A stretch of DNA of 64,000 bases from Sinorhizobium medicae (GTDB lineage Bacteria > Pseudomonadota > Alphaproteobacteria > Rhizobiales > Rhizobiaceae): positions 124,001-188,000 of the forward strand of contig NZ_VITA01000010.1 of assembly GCF_007827695.1 (NCBI RefSeq), written 5' to 3'. Under the pieces are notes generated by a model, which worked only from the letters and a program-made list of their open reading frames with translations, did not search any database and was not told the DNA's origin. Positions 8,173 to 16,961 of the stretch are shown here, piece after piece. Numbering within the stretch: position 1 is the first letter of the stretch; every line of letters starts with the position of its first letter. Both the position numbers and the translations under genes were made by a program.

Positions 8173-9405
8173 TCACAGAAGGAGCAGCTTCTTCATGACG
8201 GAAAAGACCTCCTTGTATGGCAGTCTGGTCGCGCCGGCGACGGCGAAGGGTATGAGTGCGGCAGCGGCCACCGGCACGACCGCCTCGCGGCTGACGAGTA
8301 CTGTCTTGAGCTTCCGCGTCGCCTCGAAAAGCTTGCTCGGATCGGCAATTTCGTCGGCCGGCTCAGGCGTCGGATCTTCGAAGATGTTTCGGCCGACAGC
8401 CTTGCGCTCCGCTGCCCGGTGATAGCGCGTCGCCTGCGCTCCGAGCAGGGCCAGCCCGTTTTCTTTCAGGCGGGCGAGCGGCGGAGTGAACGCAGAAAGC
8501 GGGTAGGCGAAAAAAGCGACGACGATCGCCAGCCAGGCGGTCATGACCATGCTGAACGTCGTCATCGAAAGGCTTTCCTGCAGAATATTCTTAGCAATTG
8601 CGGCGGCGATTGCCGAACTCATGCCGAAGACGAAGAAGACATATGCGTTCGGGTACTGCGCCAGGAAGGCGAGCCCGCCCTTGCCGTCGGGATGGGTGGC
8701 GACGAGCCGCAGGTCCATTTTCGCGATGCGGCGCAGCAGGTTCGCCCAGACGAAGTGTCGCCACATGCCCCGCAGAAAAAGAAAAACGAAGAGGGGCAGG
8801 CTGATGCAGATTGACCACCACCCAGCCGCAGTGATCCTGTTGCCCTCGGGCCGATGTTCGACCGCCCAGGAGGATACGTCGACCGTGTGAAAGTTGAAGT
8901 AGGACAGGGCTGCTGCGAATACCGCAAGCGCGAGGCAGATGAGTTCCGCTCCGCGCGAATCCCTCTGTCGCAACGCCACCGACAATTGGCGCCCTGCTTC
9001 CTCGACCGCGCCCGGCGCGATAATCGGCGCGCGGATGAATTGCGAAAGGCGTGTCCTGAGGCCGCGCTCGACCTGCTGCTCCGCCAGGATGAAGGCGCCG
9101 ATCCCGATGAAGAACTTCGCCCATACTCCGGGATCCGCGAGATAAGCATTTTGACTGTGATCGAGTGAGAAGCTGCGGGGAATGCCAAGCAGAAACGGCA
9201 CGCCCCAGGCCAGCGCCACGAAAAGGATAGCCCTTGCGCCCGACCGAAGCGTGTTTTCCCGAAGGAGTTTCAACTGCGCCTGCAGCTCGAAAAACGGTCC
9301 GCCGTGCGACGCGCGAAAGTTGGCAAGACCGGAAGAGGGGGCGTTTTCTACCGCGTCATTGTCCGTCGACGGATGTGAAGCACCGTTCACGCTCATGATC
9401 ACCAT
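8173..9405 (-). CDS. Multi-pass membrane protein of unknown function
   Basis: A 410-residue protein I do not recognise. It has about six or seven hydrophobic segments (for example AILFVALAWGVPFLLGIP, LICLALAVFAAALSYF, WWSICISLPLFVFLFLRGM, FSMVMTAWLAIVVAFFAYPL). A polar N-terminus of about 55 residues precedes them, and a cytoplasmic stretch near 330-370 lies before the last segment. No transporter or enzyme signature was seen. Two starts are possible (ATG 9405 or ATG 9396) and neither has a strong ribosome site. It is transcribed divergently from the sensor kinase at 9657, with a TGGACC/GGCCAA box about 80-90 bases ahead of it, so it may be a target of that two-component system. The 147 bases downstream hold nothing recognisable. 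Confidence 0.7.
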   Translation of the reverse strand: MVIMSVNGASHPSTDNDAVENAPSSGLANFRASHGGPFFELQAQLKLLRENTLRSGARAILFVALAWGVPFLLGIPRSFSLDHSQNAYLADPGVWAKFFIGIGAFILAEQQVERGLRTRLSQFIRAPIIAPGAVEEAGRQLSVALRQRDSRGAELICLALAVFAAALSYFNFHTVDVSSWAVEHRPEGNRITAAGWWSICISLPLFVFLFLRGMWRHFVWANLLRRIAKMDLRLVATHPDGKGGLAFLAQYPNAYVFFVFGMSSAIAAAIAKNILQESLSMTTFSMVMTAWLAIVVAFFAYPLSAFTPPLARLKENGLALLGAQATRYHRAAERKAVGRNIFEDPTPEPADEIADPSKLFEATRKLKTVLVSREAVVPVAAAALIPFAVAGATRLPYKEVFSVMKKLLLL

Positions 9406-9484
9406 TGCTCAGGAATTCAGTCGGCACCTTTATGCGCCGGGCGCTTATGGTTTATCCTTCGGCGATTTTCGGCATAAGCGATAG

Positions 9485-9500
9485 ATGGACCAAGGGCCAA
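9485..9500. promoter_or_regulatory. Candidate response-regulator box, copy 1
   Basis: ATGGACCAAGGGCCAA is a near-palindrome (TGGACC, 3-base gap, GGCCAA) in the divergent region between the unknown membrane gene and the sensor-kinase gene. Close relatives of this 16-mer occur at 13820 and 15720, upstream of two nearby minus-strand genes. Binding by the FixJ-like regulator encoded at 11502 is an inference. Confidence 0.4.
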
Positions 9501-9656
9501 TCGCGGACGCAGGCGCGGCAGTCCGCAAAACCCCTAAGACTTCATGGCTTGCAATTGAGTCGATCACGTCGCACAACGATGAATTGTCACCGGCTCGACA
9601 TGGTGCCCATTGTATTTCGGTGTGCCGGTTGGCTGCATGAACTCGGCCGGAGGGGC

Positions 9657-11492
9657 ATGGTGCTGCGAATTCGACCGCAAACGGTCATCGTTACAATGTT
9701 CGCGCTGATAGCGGGAACATTGGTCTGCCATGCCACCGAGCCAAGACGCGTACTTCTGATCTATGAAAGCGAAAGCACCCTGGTTGCCGCCATGCAATTG
9801 GCGTCCGGTTTCCAGGAATACATGGAAGCGAACGACCCCGGGCATGTCGAATATTATACGGAGTATCTCGACACCCTTCGTTTCTCATCGCCGGAGCACT
9901 CGCTCCGTCTCGCAGGCTTTCTGGAGGCCAAATACCGGCAGTTGAATCTGGATGTCGTGGTGGCGGCCGGCCCCGGCGCGCTGCGTTTCGTTCTGGAGAC
10001 GCGTGAGCGTTTTGCCAACGATGTTCCCGTTGTCTTCGGTGCAGTCACCGAAAGTTCCGTTACCGGCAACCTGCCGCCCGACGTCAAGGGCGTCGTCAGC
10101 CGTTTTGACGTGGGCAAGACAGTCCAGCTTGCCAGCCGGCTTCAACCGAGGGCGCGCAAGGTGGTCGTCATGTACGGCTCGGCGCCCTTCGACCGCAAAT
10201 GGGGCGACACAGCGACCGCCGTCCTGGGGGAGCGCTACGCCGGCCTTGACGTCGAATATGTTTCCGGCCTTTCGCTCGATGGTTTCCGCAAGACGGCCGC
10301 GGAACTGCCCTCCGATGCGGCGCTCGTGGTTCTGACCGTCTTTGAAGATGCGGAGGGAATGAAATTTGTGCCGCGGGACGCGGCAAGGGCGATCGCGGCA
10401 GCGTCTGGCGCGCCTGTCTATGGTGTGTACAGTTCCTATTTAGGCTTCAGAGTACTGGGCGGCTATGTGGGCACGTTTCCATCCATCGGCGCTCAAATGG
10501 CCGCTCTTTCCCTGGATGTCATGCGAGGCGACCTTTCGGCTCCCCGGACCACGCCCGCGCAGGAGACGGCGCTTGTCGACTGGCGCGAAGTCCAGCGCCT
10601 GGGAATTGACGACGTATTGATACCCGAAGATGCAGAAATCCTGAGTTATGCGCCAAGCGTTTGGGAGCGTTACCGACTGCCCATCAGCGCGGCACTCCTG
10701 GTGATCGCAGCGCAAATGCTCACCATTGCCGCGCTCGTCTATCAGAACCGGCGGGGCCGCAGGCTCGAAGCGACCCTCGCCTCCGAACGTGTGGAGCTTG
10801 CCCACCTCTCGAGGAGATCGCAACTGGGAGAGCTTTCCGGGGCTTTTGCGCATGAACTGACGCAGCCGCTGACTTCTATTCTCGCCAATGCCGAGGCAGG
10901 GCAGAGGCTCGCCACCGAGACCGCTCCGGACATGAACGAAATCCGCGCGATCTTCGATGACATCGTGGCGGACGACCGGCGGGCGTCGTCGGTCATTTCG
11001 CAACTGCGCAGCATGATGCTGAAGGGCGAAGCCTCGCAGGAAATCCTCGACCTGAACGACGCCGTGCGCCAGACCGTTGCCCTGGCTCACGCAGAGATGT
11101 TGGCGCGCCGCACCGAGGTGGAAGTCAAAAACGAATTGGCGAGCGTCCGCGTCAAGGCGAACCTCGTGCAGCTCCAGCAGGTGATCCTGAATTTGCTCGT
11201 GAATGCGGCCGACGCCATGGCAGACATCCCGCCCAAGCAACGAAAGGTTGAAATCGCGGTCGACAGAAGCAACAATGGATATTGTGAATTGTCGGTTGCG
11301 GACATGGGGCCTGGTATACCGGCGGGAATGCAGGGCGAGGTGTTCAAGCCTTTTGTGAGCTCGAAGAAGGGCGGTCTTGGTCTGGGCCTTGCAATCTGCC
11401 GAAGCATTGTTGAGGCGCAGGGAGGGAAATTGTTCTTTGACGATGGTGTGAAGCGGGGAGCGCGGGCCATCATTATTCTGCCGTCAGCCTAG
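9657..11492 (+). CDS. Sensor histidine kinase with ABC-substrate-binding-like periplasmic domain (FixL/NodV-class kinase core)
   Basis: A 611-residue membrane sensor. An N-terminal signal/membrane segment (residues 8-26) is followed by a periplasmic domain of about 300 residues resembling the ABC_sub_bind family (RRVLLIYESES..., VVVAAGPGALRFV). A second helix lies near 340-362, then a DHp domain with phosphoacceptor H399 (FAHELTQPLTSILANAEA) and a HATPase domain (NLLVNAADAM, DMGPGIP, GLGLGLAIC). The H-box is of the type seen in FixL/NodV kinases. ATG 9657 places the signal segment at the N-terminus; GGAGG just upstream has short spacing. It is followed at once by its FixJ-like regulator. The ligand is unknown, but the periplasmic fold suggests a small molecule. 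Confidence 0.85.
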   Translation: MVLRIRPQTVIVTMFALIAGTLVCHATEPRRVLLIYESESTLVAAMQLASGFQEYMEANDPGHVEYYTEYLDTLRFSSPEHSLRLAGFLEAKYRQLNLDVVVAAGPGALRFVLETRERFANDVPVVFGAVTESSVTGNLPPDVKGVVSRFDVGKTVQLASRLQPRARKVVVMYGSAPFDRKWGDTATAVLGERYAGLDVEYVSGLSLDGFRKTAAELPSDAALVVLTVFEDAEGMKFVPRDAARAIAAASGAPVYGVYSSYLGFRVLGGYVGTFPSIGAQMAALSLDVMRGDLSAPRTTPAQETALVDWREVQRLGIDDVLIPEDAEILSYAPSVWERYRLPISAALLVIAAQMLTIAALVYQNRRGRRLEATLASERVELAHLSRRSQLGELSGAFAHELTQPLTSILANAEAGQRLATETAPDMNEIRAIFDDIVADDRRASSVISQLRSMMLKGEASQEILDLNDAVRQTVALAHAEMLARRTEVEVKNELASVRVKANLVQLQQVILNLLVNAADAMADIPPKQRKVEIAVDRSNNGYCELSVADMGPGIPAGMQGEVFKPFVSSKKGGLGLGLAICRSIVEAQGGKLFFDDGVKRGARAIIILPSA

Positions 11493-11501
11493 AGGTGCGT
11501 G

Positions 11502-12149
11502 ATGCGGGAAAGCGTTGGTAGAGTATTGCTGCTGGATGATGACGAGCTCGTGCTGCGGTCTCTGAAGAGACTGCTCTCGGCTTCGGGATACTTGGTAGGT
11601 ACGTATCAGAGCGCCAGCGAGCTGCTTGCTTGCGACGATCTCGACACAGCCGATTGCATCATTCTGGACCTCGGGCTGCCGGACTCCGACGGTTTCCACG
11701 TGCAGGAGGCACTCGCTGCAGCAGGCGGGAGCCAATCGATCGTCTTTCTTACGGGTAAGGGGGATATTCCGGCGAGCGTCAGGGCGATGAAGGCAGGTGC
11801 CGTGGACTTCCTGACGAAACCAGTCGAGGCCGCCGCTCTGCTCGAAGCCGTGGACGTGGCGCTCCAGCGTGCACGTTCGCGTCGGGAGACCGAAGAGAAG
11901 AAGGCGAATGTGGCGATGCGGATCGACCGGCTGACGGCCCGTGAGACGCAGGTCATGCATCTCGTCGTCTCGGGCCTCCTGAACAAGCAGATAGCCGCCG
12001 ATCTCGGGACGGTGGAAAAGACGATCAAGGTTCACCGTGGCCGCATGATGTCGAAACTGGGCGTGCGGACGGTTGCCGACCTCGTGCGCCTCGTGTCCGG
12101 CGCAGAAACGATGCATGGCGGCATTGGGCCCAAGTCCAACTACGATTAG
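11502..12149 (+). CDS. FixJ/NarL-family response regulator
   Basis: A 215-residue regulator with a receiver domain (acidic DDD at 12-14, phospho-acceptor D56 in CIILDLGLPDSDG, lysine in FLTKP) and a LuxR-type helix-turn-helix at the C-terminus (LTARETQVMHLVVSGLLNKQIA, then VEKTIKVHRGRMMSKLGV). It starts 9 bases after the sensor kinase, with AGAGG before ATG 11502; the GTG three bases earlier is less likely. Phosphorylation by the upstream kinase is inferred from adjacency. Candidate targets are the genes that carry the TTGGACC...GGCCAA box. Confidence 0.9.
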   Translation: MRESVGRVLLLDDDELVLRSLKRLLSASGYLVGTYQSASELLACDDLDTADCIILDLGLPDSDGFHVQEALAAAGGSQSIVFLTGKGDIPASVRAMKAGAVDFLTKPVEAAALLEAVDVALQRARSRRETEEKKANVAMRIDRLTARETQVMHLVVSGLLNKQIAADLGTVEKTIKVHRGRMMSKLGVRTVADLVRLVSGAETMHGGIGPKSNYD

Positions 12150-12175
12150 GGGAGGCCTTGATATATTACTGACAT

Positions 12176-12577
12176 ATGAGCGAGAGCCAGCGCATTATTG
12201 CGATTGTGGATGATGACGAACTGGTTCGTCGCGCGCTTTGCCGTCTCGTTCAGTCATTGTCGTTGAAACCAGTCGCGTATGCCTCCGGCGAATTGTTTCT
12301 GAAGGAGCTTGAACAGACCAGCCCGTCCTGCGTGCTCCTGGACTTTCACATGCCGAACATGAATGGGCTCGACGTATTGCACGAGCTCAGCGCACGACGG
12401 GCGAGGTTGGCCGTCATCGTCATAACCGGCGCGGATGAAGAGGGAGTGCGCGAAAGCTGCATGCGAGCCGGCGCCTCGGGCTTCCTCAACAAGCCGCTTT
12501 CCCGCGACACGCTTTCATCGGCTATCGAGGCCCTGCGAGGTGATCAGCGCCCCGCAAAGGCGCCACGCTCCCAATGA
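12176..12577 (+). CDS. Single-domain response regulator (receiver only)
   Basis: A 133-residue CheY-like receiver with phospho-acceptor D56 (CVLLDFHMPNMNG), conserved VDDDE near the N-terminus and a lysine in FLNKPL. It has no output domain. Being third in the kinase/regulator operon, it may compete for phosphoryl groups or feed back on the kinase, as lone receivers do in FixL-FixJ-like systems. There is a 27-base gap after the FixJ-like gene and no strong ribosome site before ATG 12176. Confidence 0.88.
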   Translation: MSESQRIIAIVDDDELVRRALCRLVQSLSLKPVAYASGELFLKELEQTSPSCVLLDFHMPNMNGLDVLHELSARRARLAVIVITGADEEGVRESCMRAGASGFLNKPLSRDTLSSAIEALRGDQRPAKAPRSQ

Positions 12578-12640
12578 GCCGCGGGCCCGGAGCACATCAC
12601 GAACGTGATCAAATCTAATGGTTAGGCCAGAGCGGGGTAC

Positions 12641-12656
12641 GCGCGGAAAGCCGCGC
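12641..12656 (+). terminator. Possible terminator after the two-component genes
   Basis: GCGCGG-AAAG-CCGCGC forms a 6-bp all-GC stem with a tetraloop. It is followed on the plus strand by AAAGTTTTC, about 65 bases after the lone receiver gene, between two convergent genes. The T-run is short, so this is a modest candidate. Confidence 0.4.
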
Positions 12657-12700
12657 AAAGTTTTCGCCATCCCGCTCATCTGGACGCGCCCTATCCTGTC

Positions 12701-13705
12701 TCACTCCGGGTAAACGAGCTTCCAGTCGTCCTTGATACTGACGACGGTCCAACCGCGTGCGGGCGCCTCGTCGAGGCCGCGCGCGAGCCGGCCAAAATGC
12801 GAGTCGCGGTCGTAAGCCTTCTCGCGCTCTGCGTCGTCGTGATGGACGATCAGCCCGAACCGGCGTCCGGGGCCTGCAGTCGTCCATTCCAGCATCTCGA
12901 AATCGCCGTCGGAATTGCCAAAGGCGGCGATCGGACGTCTGCCGATGAATTTGTTGATGCCGACGGGCTTGCCCAGACCGTCGTCGATGAAGTCGATTTC
13001 CGGCAGACGCATGATCGCCGGAACACCGTCGCGCAGCTCGTACCTCGTTTTTATGCTGGATCCGACGACGTTCTGCGGCGGGATGCCGTATACGCGCTCG
13101 GTCCACGGACGCATGAACTCCACGCCGCCCCCCGAGACGATAAAGACCTCGAACTGGTTGGACTTCAAATAGTCGATCAATTCGACCATCGGCTTGAAGA
13201 TGTGCGCGGTATAGGGTTTTCCCGACGCCGGGTGGCGGGCGCTTTCCATCCAGTCGGAAACGATCCTCTCGAATTCCTCCGTGGACATGCCGGCATGGGT
13301 AGCGGCGACAAGCTCGATCAGTCCCCGTTCGCCGCTGGCCGCGACACCCGCCATGTCGCCAGCCAGCACCGATTTGAACGGTTCCGTCGTCTGCCATTCG
13401 GAATGCTGCGGCGCCAGTTGCTTGACGCGGTCGAGTGCAAAGGCCAGCTGTACATACATGGGCTGCTCGCCCCATAGTGTTCCGTCATTGTCGAATACCG
13501 CCACGCGATCGGCCGGCTCGACGAAATCGGGGCCGCCCTCTGTGGTCGTCGCCGACACGAAGTCGATGATGCGAGCCTTAGCGTCGCCATCGACCCAAGA
13601 GGGCAGGATCGAAGGCTCGGCGGCAAACGCAGCCTGGCCCATGGACGAAGCTGCAGCGGCGAGCGCGGCGATTTTCATCGCCGAGCGGCGGGTCACTTGG
13701 AACAT
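12701..13705 (-). CDS. Exported HAD-superfamily phosphatase-like protein
   Basis: A 334-residue protein with a twin-arginine-like signal (TRRSAMKIAALAAAASSM...AFA) and HAD motifs. The nucleophile/acid pair is D72 and D74 in VFDNDGTLWG, motif II is VSGGG, and the metal-binding motif is FGNSDGDFEML. It is probably a periplasmic phosphatase or phosphonatase-like hydrolase; the substrate cannot be read from sequence. ATG 13705 has AGGAG 8 bases upstream and places the signal at the N-terminus. A TTGGACC-type box lies about 115 bases before the start, as for the sulfatase gene, suggesting shared control. Confidence 0.8.
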   Translation of the reverse strand: MFQVTRRSAMKIAALAAAASSMGQAAFAAEPSILPSWVDGDAKARIIDFVSATTTEGGPDFVEPADRVAVFDNDGTLWGEQPMYVQLAFALDRVKQLAPQHSEWQTTEPFKSVLAGDMAGVAASGERGLIELVAATHAGMSTEEFERIVSDWMESARHPASGKPYTAHIFKPMVELIDYLKSNQFEVFIVSGGGVEFMRPWTERVYGIPPQNVVGSSIKTRYELRDGVPAIMRLPEIDFIDDGLGKPVGINKFIGRRPIAAFGNSDGDFEMLEWTTAGPGRRFGLIVHHDDAEREKAYDRDSHFGRLARGLDEAPARGWTVVSIKDDWKLVYPE

Positions 13706-13819
13706 GATCTCACTCCTGGCCGTATTCTTTGCGAATCGGAACCGCCGCATCACCACAGCGGCATTGCCTTGGTTCAATCCGGATCACTGATTGTCCGACT
13801 TACCTCGACGGCATGGAAG

Positions 13820-13835
13820 TTGGACCTTGGGGCAA
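13820..13835. promoter_or_regulatory. Candidate response-regulator box, copy 3
   Basis: TTGGACCTTGGGGCAA differs in the centre from the copies at 9485 and 15720 but keeps TTGGACC and the GG.CAA half. It is about 115 bases upstream of the HAD phosphatase start. Confidence 0.35.
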
Positions 13836-13914
13836 TTTGCAGCGAATAGGCTTATCTTAAGCGACCCCGCATGATGAGCTATCCGGCGCGAACCTGGCGC
13901 GTCACCCCAGAAAA

Positions 13915-13944
13915 TGGGGCCGACACCATTTGGCGCCGGCCCCA
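13915..13944 (-). terminator. Terminator-like hairpin after the sulfatase gene
   Basis: TGGGGCCG and CGGCCCCA form an 8-bp perfect stem with a 14-base loop, 21 bases after the sulfatase stop. On the minus strand the stem is followed by TTTTC, so a factor-independent terminator is plausible. Confidence 0.5.
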
Positions 13945-13965
13945 CACCATTCAGAGCTAAGTCCG

Positions 13966-15612
13966 TTAGTTTCTCATCCCGGCCTTCAGGCTCTCTTCGA
14001 TTTTGGTGAGATTGAAGGAACCGGGTGACTGGCTTGGCGGATATTCCTTCATCGTCTGCAGGAACTTCGCCGCCAGACCCTGGATCGGCACCACGACGAA
14101 GGCCCGTTCAAGGAACCAGTCATCATAGGTGTTGGCGTTGTGCTGCGCCTTCTCGAAGGGGTCGCGTCGCAGGTTGAACAAGAGCGGCACGCGCAATTCG
14201 GTAAAGGGTTCGCGCCAGACGCCGAAGGCTTCGCCGCGATTCTCGAGGAATACCACTTTCCAGTCGTCGTAGCGCGCGGCGACGACCTGCCCGTCGTCAT
14301 TCACGTACCAGAACTCGTGACGCGGCGACTGGTCGGTCTTGCCTTCCAGATATTCGAGCTGATTGTAGCCGTCGATATAGTTGCGATAGCGGCGGCCGTT
14401 GAGTTCGACACCCTCCAGGAGCTTTTCCTTGACGTCCGGTGCACCGGCAATCGCGCCAAACGTAGGCAGCCAATCCTCATGAGCAACGATACCGTTGAGA
14501 GTCTTGCCTGCCGGGAACCGGGCCGGCCAGCGCACGAAAGCCGGAACGCGATAGGCGCCTTCCCAGTTCGAGTTCTTTTCGCTCCTGAACGGCGTCGTGG
14601 CGGCATCCGGCCATGTGTTGAAATGAGGTCCATTGTCGGTCGAATACATGACCACAGTATTTTCGGCGATACCGAGTTCGTCGAGGAGCTTGAGCAACTC
14701 GCCGACATGCATGTCATGTTCGACCATACCATCGTGATACTCGTCGCCGCTTGGCCCCGATATGCCGGCATGTTCCGCCTTGACATGTGTTCTGAAATGC
14801 ATGCGCGTGCCGTTCCACCAGACGAAGAAGGGCGTGCCTGCCTGGTTCTGGCGCGTAATGAAATCCTTGGCCGCAGCAAGGGACTCCTCGTCAATCGTTT
14901 CCATCCGCTTTTTGGTGAGCGCGCCGGTATCCTCGATCTTGCCGTCGGCGAAGGAATGGATCACGCCGCGCGGGCCAAATCGACGGCGGAATTCCGGGTC
15001 CTTCGGATAGTCGCGGTTCTCCGGCTCCTCCTCCGCATTGAGGTGATACAGGTTGCCGAAAAACTCGTCGAAGCCGTGATTGGTCGGCAGGTGCTCGTCC
15101 CTGTCCCCCTGGTGGTTCTTGCCGAACTGGCCCGTCGCGTAGCCCTGGCTCTTGAGAACGGTTGCCATCGTGACATCCGTCTCCTGCCAGCCTTCCTTCG
15201 CGCCGGGGAGGCCGACCTTGGTCATGCCGGTGCGCACCGGTACATTACCGCCAATGAAAGCGGCGCGCCCGGCCGTGCAGCTCTGCTGTCCGTAATAATC
15301 CGTGAAGGACAAGCCTTCCTGAGCGATCCGGTCGATGTTCGGCGTCTTATAGCCCATCATGCCACGATTATTATGGCTGATATTCCAGGTGCCGATGTCA
15401 TCGCCCCAGATGACCAGGATGTTCGGCTGCTTGGCGGACCCGCCGGCATCTGGCGCTTGCGTTTGCGTCTGCGCCTGGGCGGTCTGCGCGCCGCCGGTTG
15501 TCAGTACGGTCGATGCCGCGGCAATGGCAGTCCCGCCAAGCAGAATGCTGCGCCGCGTGATATTGGCGCGCTCGCGTGGATCACGCTGGTCCGCAATCGG
15601 TTCTTTTTTCAT
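13966..15612 (-). CDS. Tat-exported arylsulfatase (type I, formylglycine-dependent)
   Basis: A 548-residue sulfatase. The N-terminus carries a twin-arginine signal (TRRSILLGGTAIAAAS). The catalytic region has the metal-binding pair D71-D72 (VIWGDDIG) and the modification site C112-T-A-G-R116, in which Ala replaces the Pro of the standard C-x-P-x-R. Later family regions include GQFGKNHQGD and YSTDNGPHFNTWPD. The enzyme should hydrolyse a sulfate ester in the periplasm after its Cys is oxidised to formylglycine in the cytoplasm, by the enzyme whose likely gene lies at 19580. ATG 15612 has GGAG about 8 bases upstream. Substrate unknown. Confidence 0.88.
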   Translation of the reverse strand: MKKEPIADQRDPRERANITRRSILLGGTAIAAASTVLTTGGAQTAQAQTQTQAPDAGGSAKQPNILVIWGDDIGTWNISHNNRGMMGYKTPNIDRIAQEGLSFTDYYGQQSCTAGRAAFIGGNVPVRTGMTKVGLPGAKEGWQETDVTMATVLKSQGYATGQFGKNHQGDRDEHLPTNHGFDEFFGNLYHLNAEEEPENRDYPKDPEFRRRFGPRGVIHSFADGKIEDTGALTKKRMETIDEESLAAAKDFITRQNQAGTPFFVWWNGTRMHFRTHVKAEHAGISGPSGDEYHDGMVEHDMHVGELLKLLDELGIAENTVVMYSTDNGPHFNTWPDAATTPFRSEKNSNWEGAYRVPAFVRWPARFPAGKTLNGIVAHEDWLPTFGAIAGAPDVKEKLLEGVELNGRRYRNYIDGYNQLEYLEGKTDQSPRHEFWYVNDDGQVVAARYDDWKVVFLENRGEAFGVWREPFTELRVPLLFNLRRDPFEKAQHNANTYDDWFLERAFVVVPIQGLAAKFLQTMKEYPPSQSPGSFNLTKIEESLKAGMRN

Positions 15613-15934
15613 TGGGATCACTCCATTCTCTATAAGACGCACTGGGAGGCGGGCTCGATCGGAAGCCACGTCGGCGCTGCCGGCACCAATATCATCCGGG
15701 CTTTTCAGAGGAGCGGTAGTTGGACCAAAGGCCAACTTGCCGGCTCCCGTTTCGCCGCGTAATCGGCGATTGTTGCGAGCCTTCGGCCTTTAAGTTCTCG
15801 AGTGTTGAGTCCGACCGTTTTCCGGTTTTCACGTCCTTTTGAAACGGGCAAAGCGGTACAGGCAGCACCGGGGTAAGGTTAGGGTGCCGCACCCGGACGG
15901 GTGCCGTGGTGCGCAGTTCAGGCAAGGAGAGACC
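15613..15934. other. Divergent intergenic region
   Basis: These 322 bases separate the sulfatase gene from the plus-strand outer-membrane protein gene. They contain one TTGGACC...GGCCAA box (15720-15735) and the AAGGAGAG ribosome site for the rightward gene. No further gene was seen. Confidence 0.6.
15720..15735. promoter_or_regulatory. Candidate response-regulator box, copy 2
   Basis: TTGGACCAAAGGCCAA is the most symmetrical of the three related boxes. It lies about 108 bases upstream of the sulfatase start and 200 bases upstream of the divergent outer-membrane gene. Confidence 0.45.
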
Positions 15935-16804
15935 ATGGATTATCCTGGCTGTCTACGATCCGGTTTACCCGGGTCTGGACGCAAGGCAGTCACGCCGGGC
16001 CTTGGTTGGCGCTATGCAGCGGCGTTTGTCGTTGCGACTGCCGCGGCTTGCGGTGCTGCCGAAGCGCAGGATGCCTCGGGTGAGAACCTCGCGAAGCAAC
16101 TGTCCAATCCAGTCGCTTCGCTGATCAGCGTTCCATTTCAGCTCAACTACGATCGCGGCTTTGGTCCAGATGATGGTCATCGGGTCACGTTGAACATTCA
16201 GCCAGTCATACCAATCTCGCTCAACGAAGACTGGAACCTGATCTCGCGAACGATCCTGCCGGTCATCTCCCAGAGCGACGTCGCAGGCCCCTCGGGCGAT
16301 CAGTTCGGCCTTGGCGATACCGTGCAGAGCTTCTTCTTCTCGCCCAAGGATCCGACAGCCGGCGGAATTATCTGGGGGTTTGGCCCGGTCTTTCTCCTCC
16401 CGACGGGAACGGACGATCTGCTTGGCAGCAAAAAATGGGGCGTCGGGCCGACCGCCGTCGCTTTGAAGCAGGACGGTCCATGGACCTATGGTGCGCTGGT
16501 AAATCACATCTGGTCCTTTGCGGGCAACGAAGACAGGGCCGATGTCAACTCGACCTTCCTGCAGCCCTTCATTTCCTACACGACGCCGGATGCGTGGACA
16601 TTCGCCGTCAATACCGAAAGCACCTATGACTGGGAGAGCGACGAATGGTCCGTGCCGGTGAACTTCCAGGTGTCGAAGCTCGTCAAATTCGGCGAACAGC
16701 CGGTGAGCATCACAGCCGGCGCCCGCTATTGGGCGGCGGCACCGGATAATGGACCGCAGGGCTGGGGAGCGCGCCTTGCAGTCACGTTCCTGTTTCCGAA
16801 ATGA
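15935..16804 (+). CDS. Outer-membrane beta-barrel protein, phenol-degradation MetA-like family
   Basis: A 289-residue exported protein with a signal peptide (YAAAFVVATAAACGAAEA) and a beta-rich body (VTLNIQPVIPISLNEDWNLISRTILPV, GVGPTAVALKQDG) of the kind placed in the MetA-pathway/transporter barrel family (PF13557-like). The chain ends in a hydrophobic strand (LAVTFLFPK). It is probably an outer-membrane channel or structural protein. ATG 15935 was chosen for its AAGGAGAG ribosome site. It starts a run of exported-protein genes on the plus strand. Confidence 0.65.
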   Translation: MDYPGCLRSGLPGSGRKAVTPGLGWRYAAAFVVATAAACGAAEAQDASGENLAKQLSNPVASLISVPFQLNYDRGFGPDDGHRVTLNIQPVIPISLNEDWNLISRTILPVISQSDVAGPSGDQFGLGDTVQSFFFSPKDPTAGGIIWGFGPVFLLPTGTDDLLGSKKWGVGPTAVALKQDGPWTYGALVNHIWSFAGNEDRADVNSTFLQPFISYTTPDAWTFAVNTESTYDWESDEWSVPVNFQVSKLVKFGEQPVSITAGARYWAAAPDNGPQGWGARLAVTFLFPK

Positions 16805-16961
16805 TTGGCGTCCGCGGCGAACGCTGCGGGAGCTTCGTGGAAAGTTGCGATCCGCTCTGCACCGGCGCTCCTGACGGGGACGCCGCAGAGCAATGCATGA
16901 GGCCAGATCGAGCGGTCGCTCGAGACAGTAATCTGAAGTGCAAAGCGCAGGGAGTGAGGCT

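Noticed and set aside
9405-9656. N-terminal extension of the sensor kinase
   Set aside because: The extension lies in the divergent promoter region, contains the candidate regulatory box and places a signal segment 90 residues inside the protein; the start at 9657 is better.
14140-15762. Long plus-strand open frame opposite the sulfatase gene
   Set aside because: It is the antisense shadow of a strong sulfatase gene in GC-rich DNA; its translation has no recognisable domain and no convincing ribosome site.
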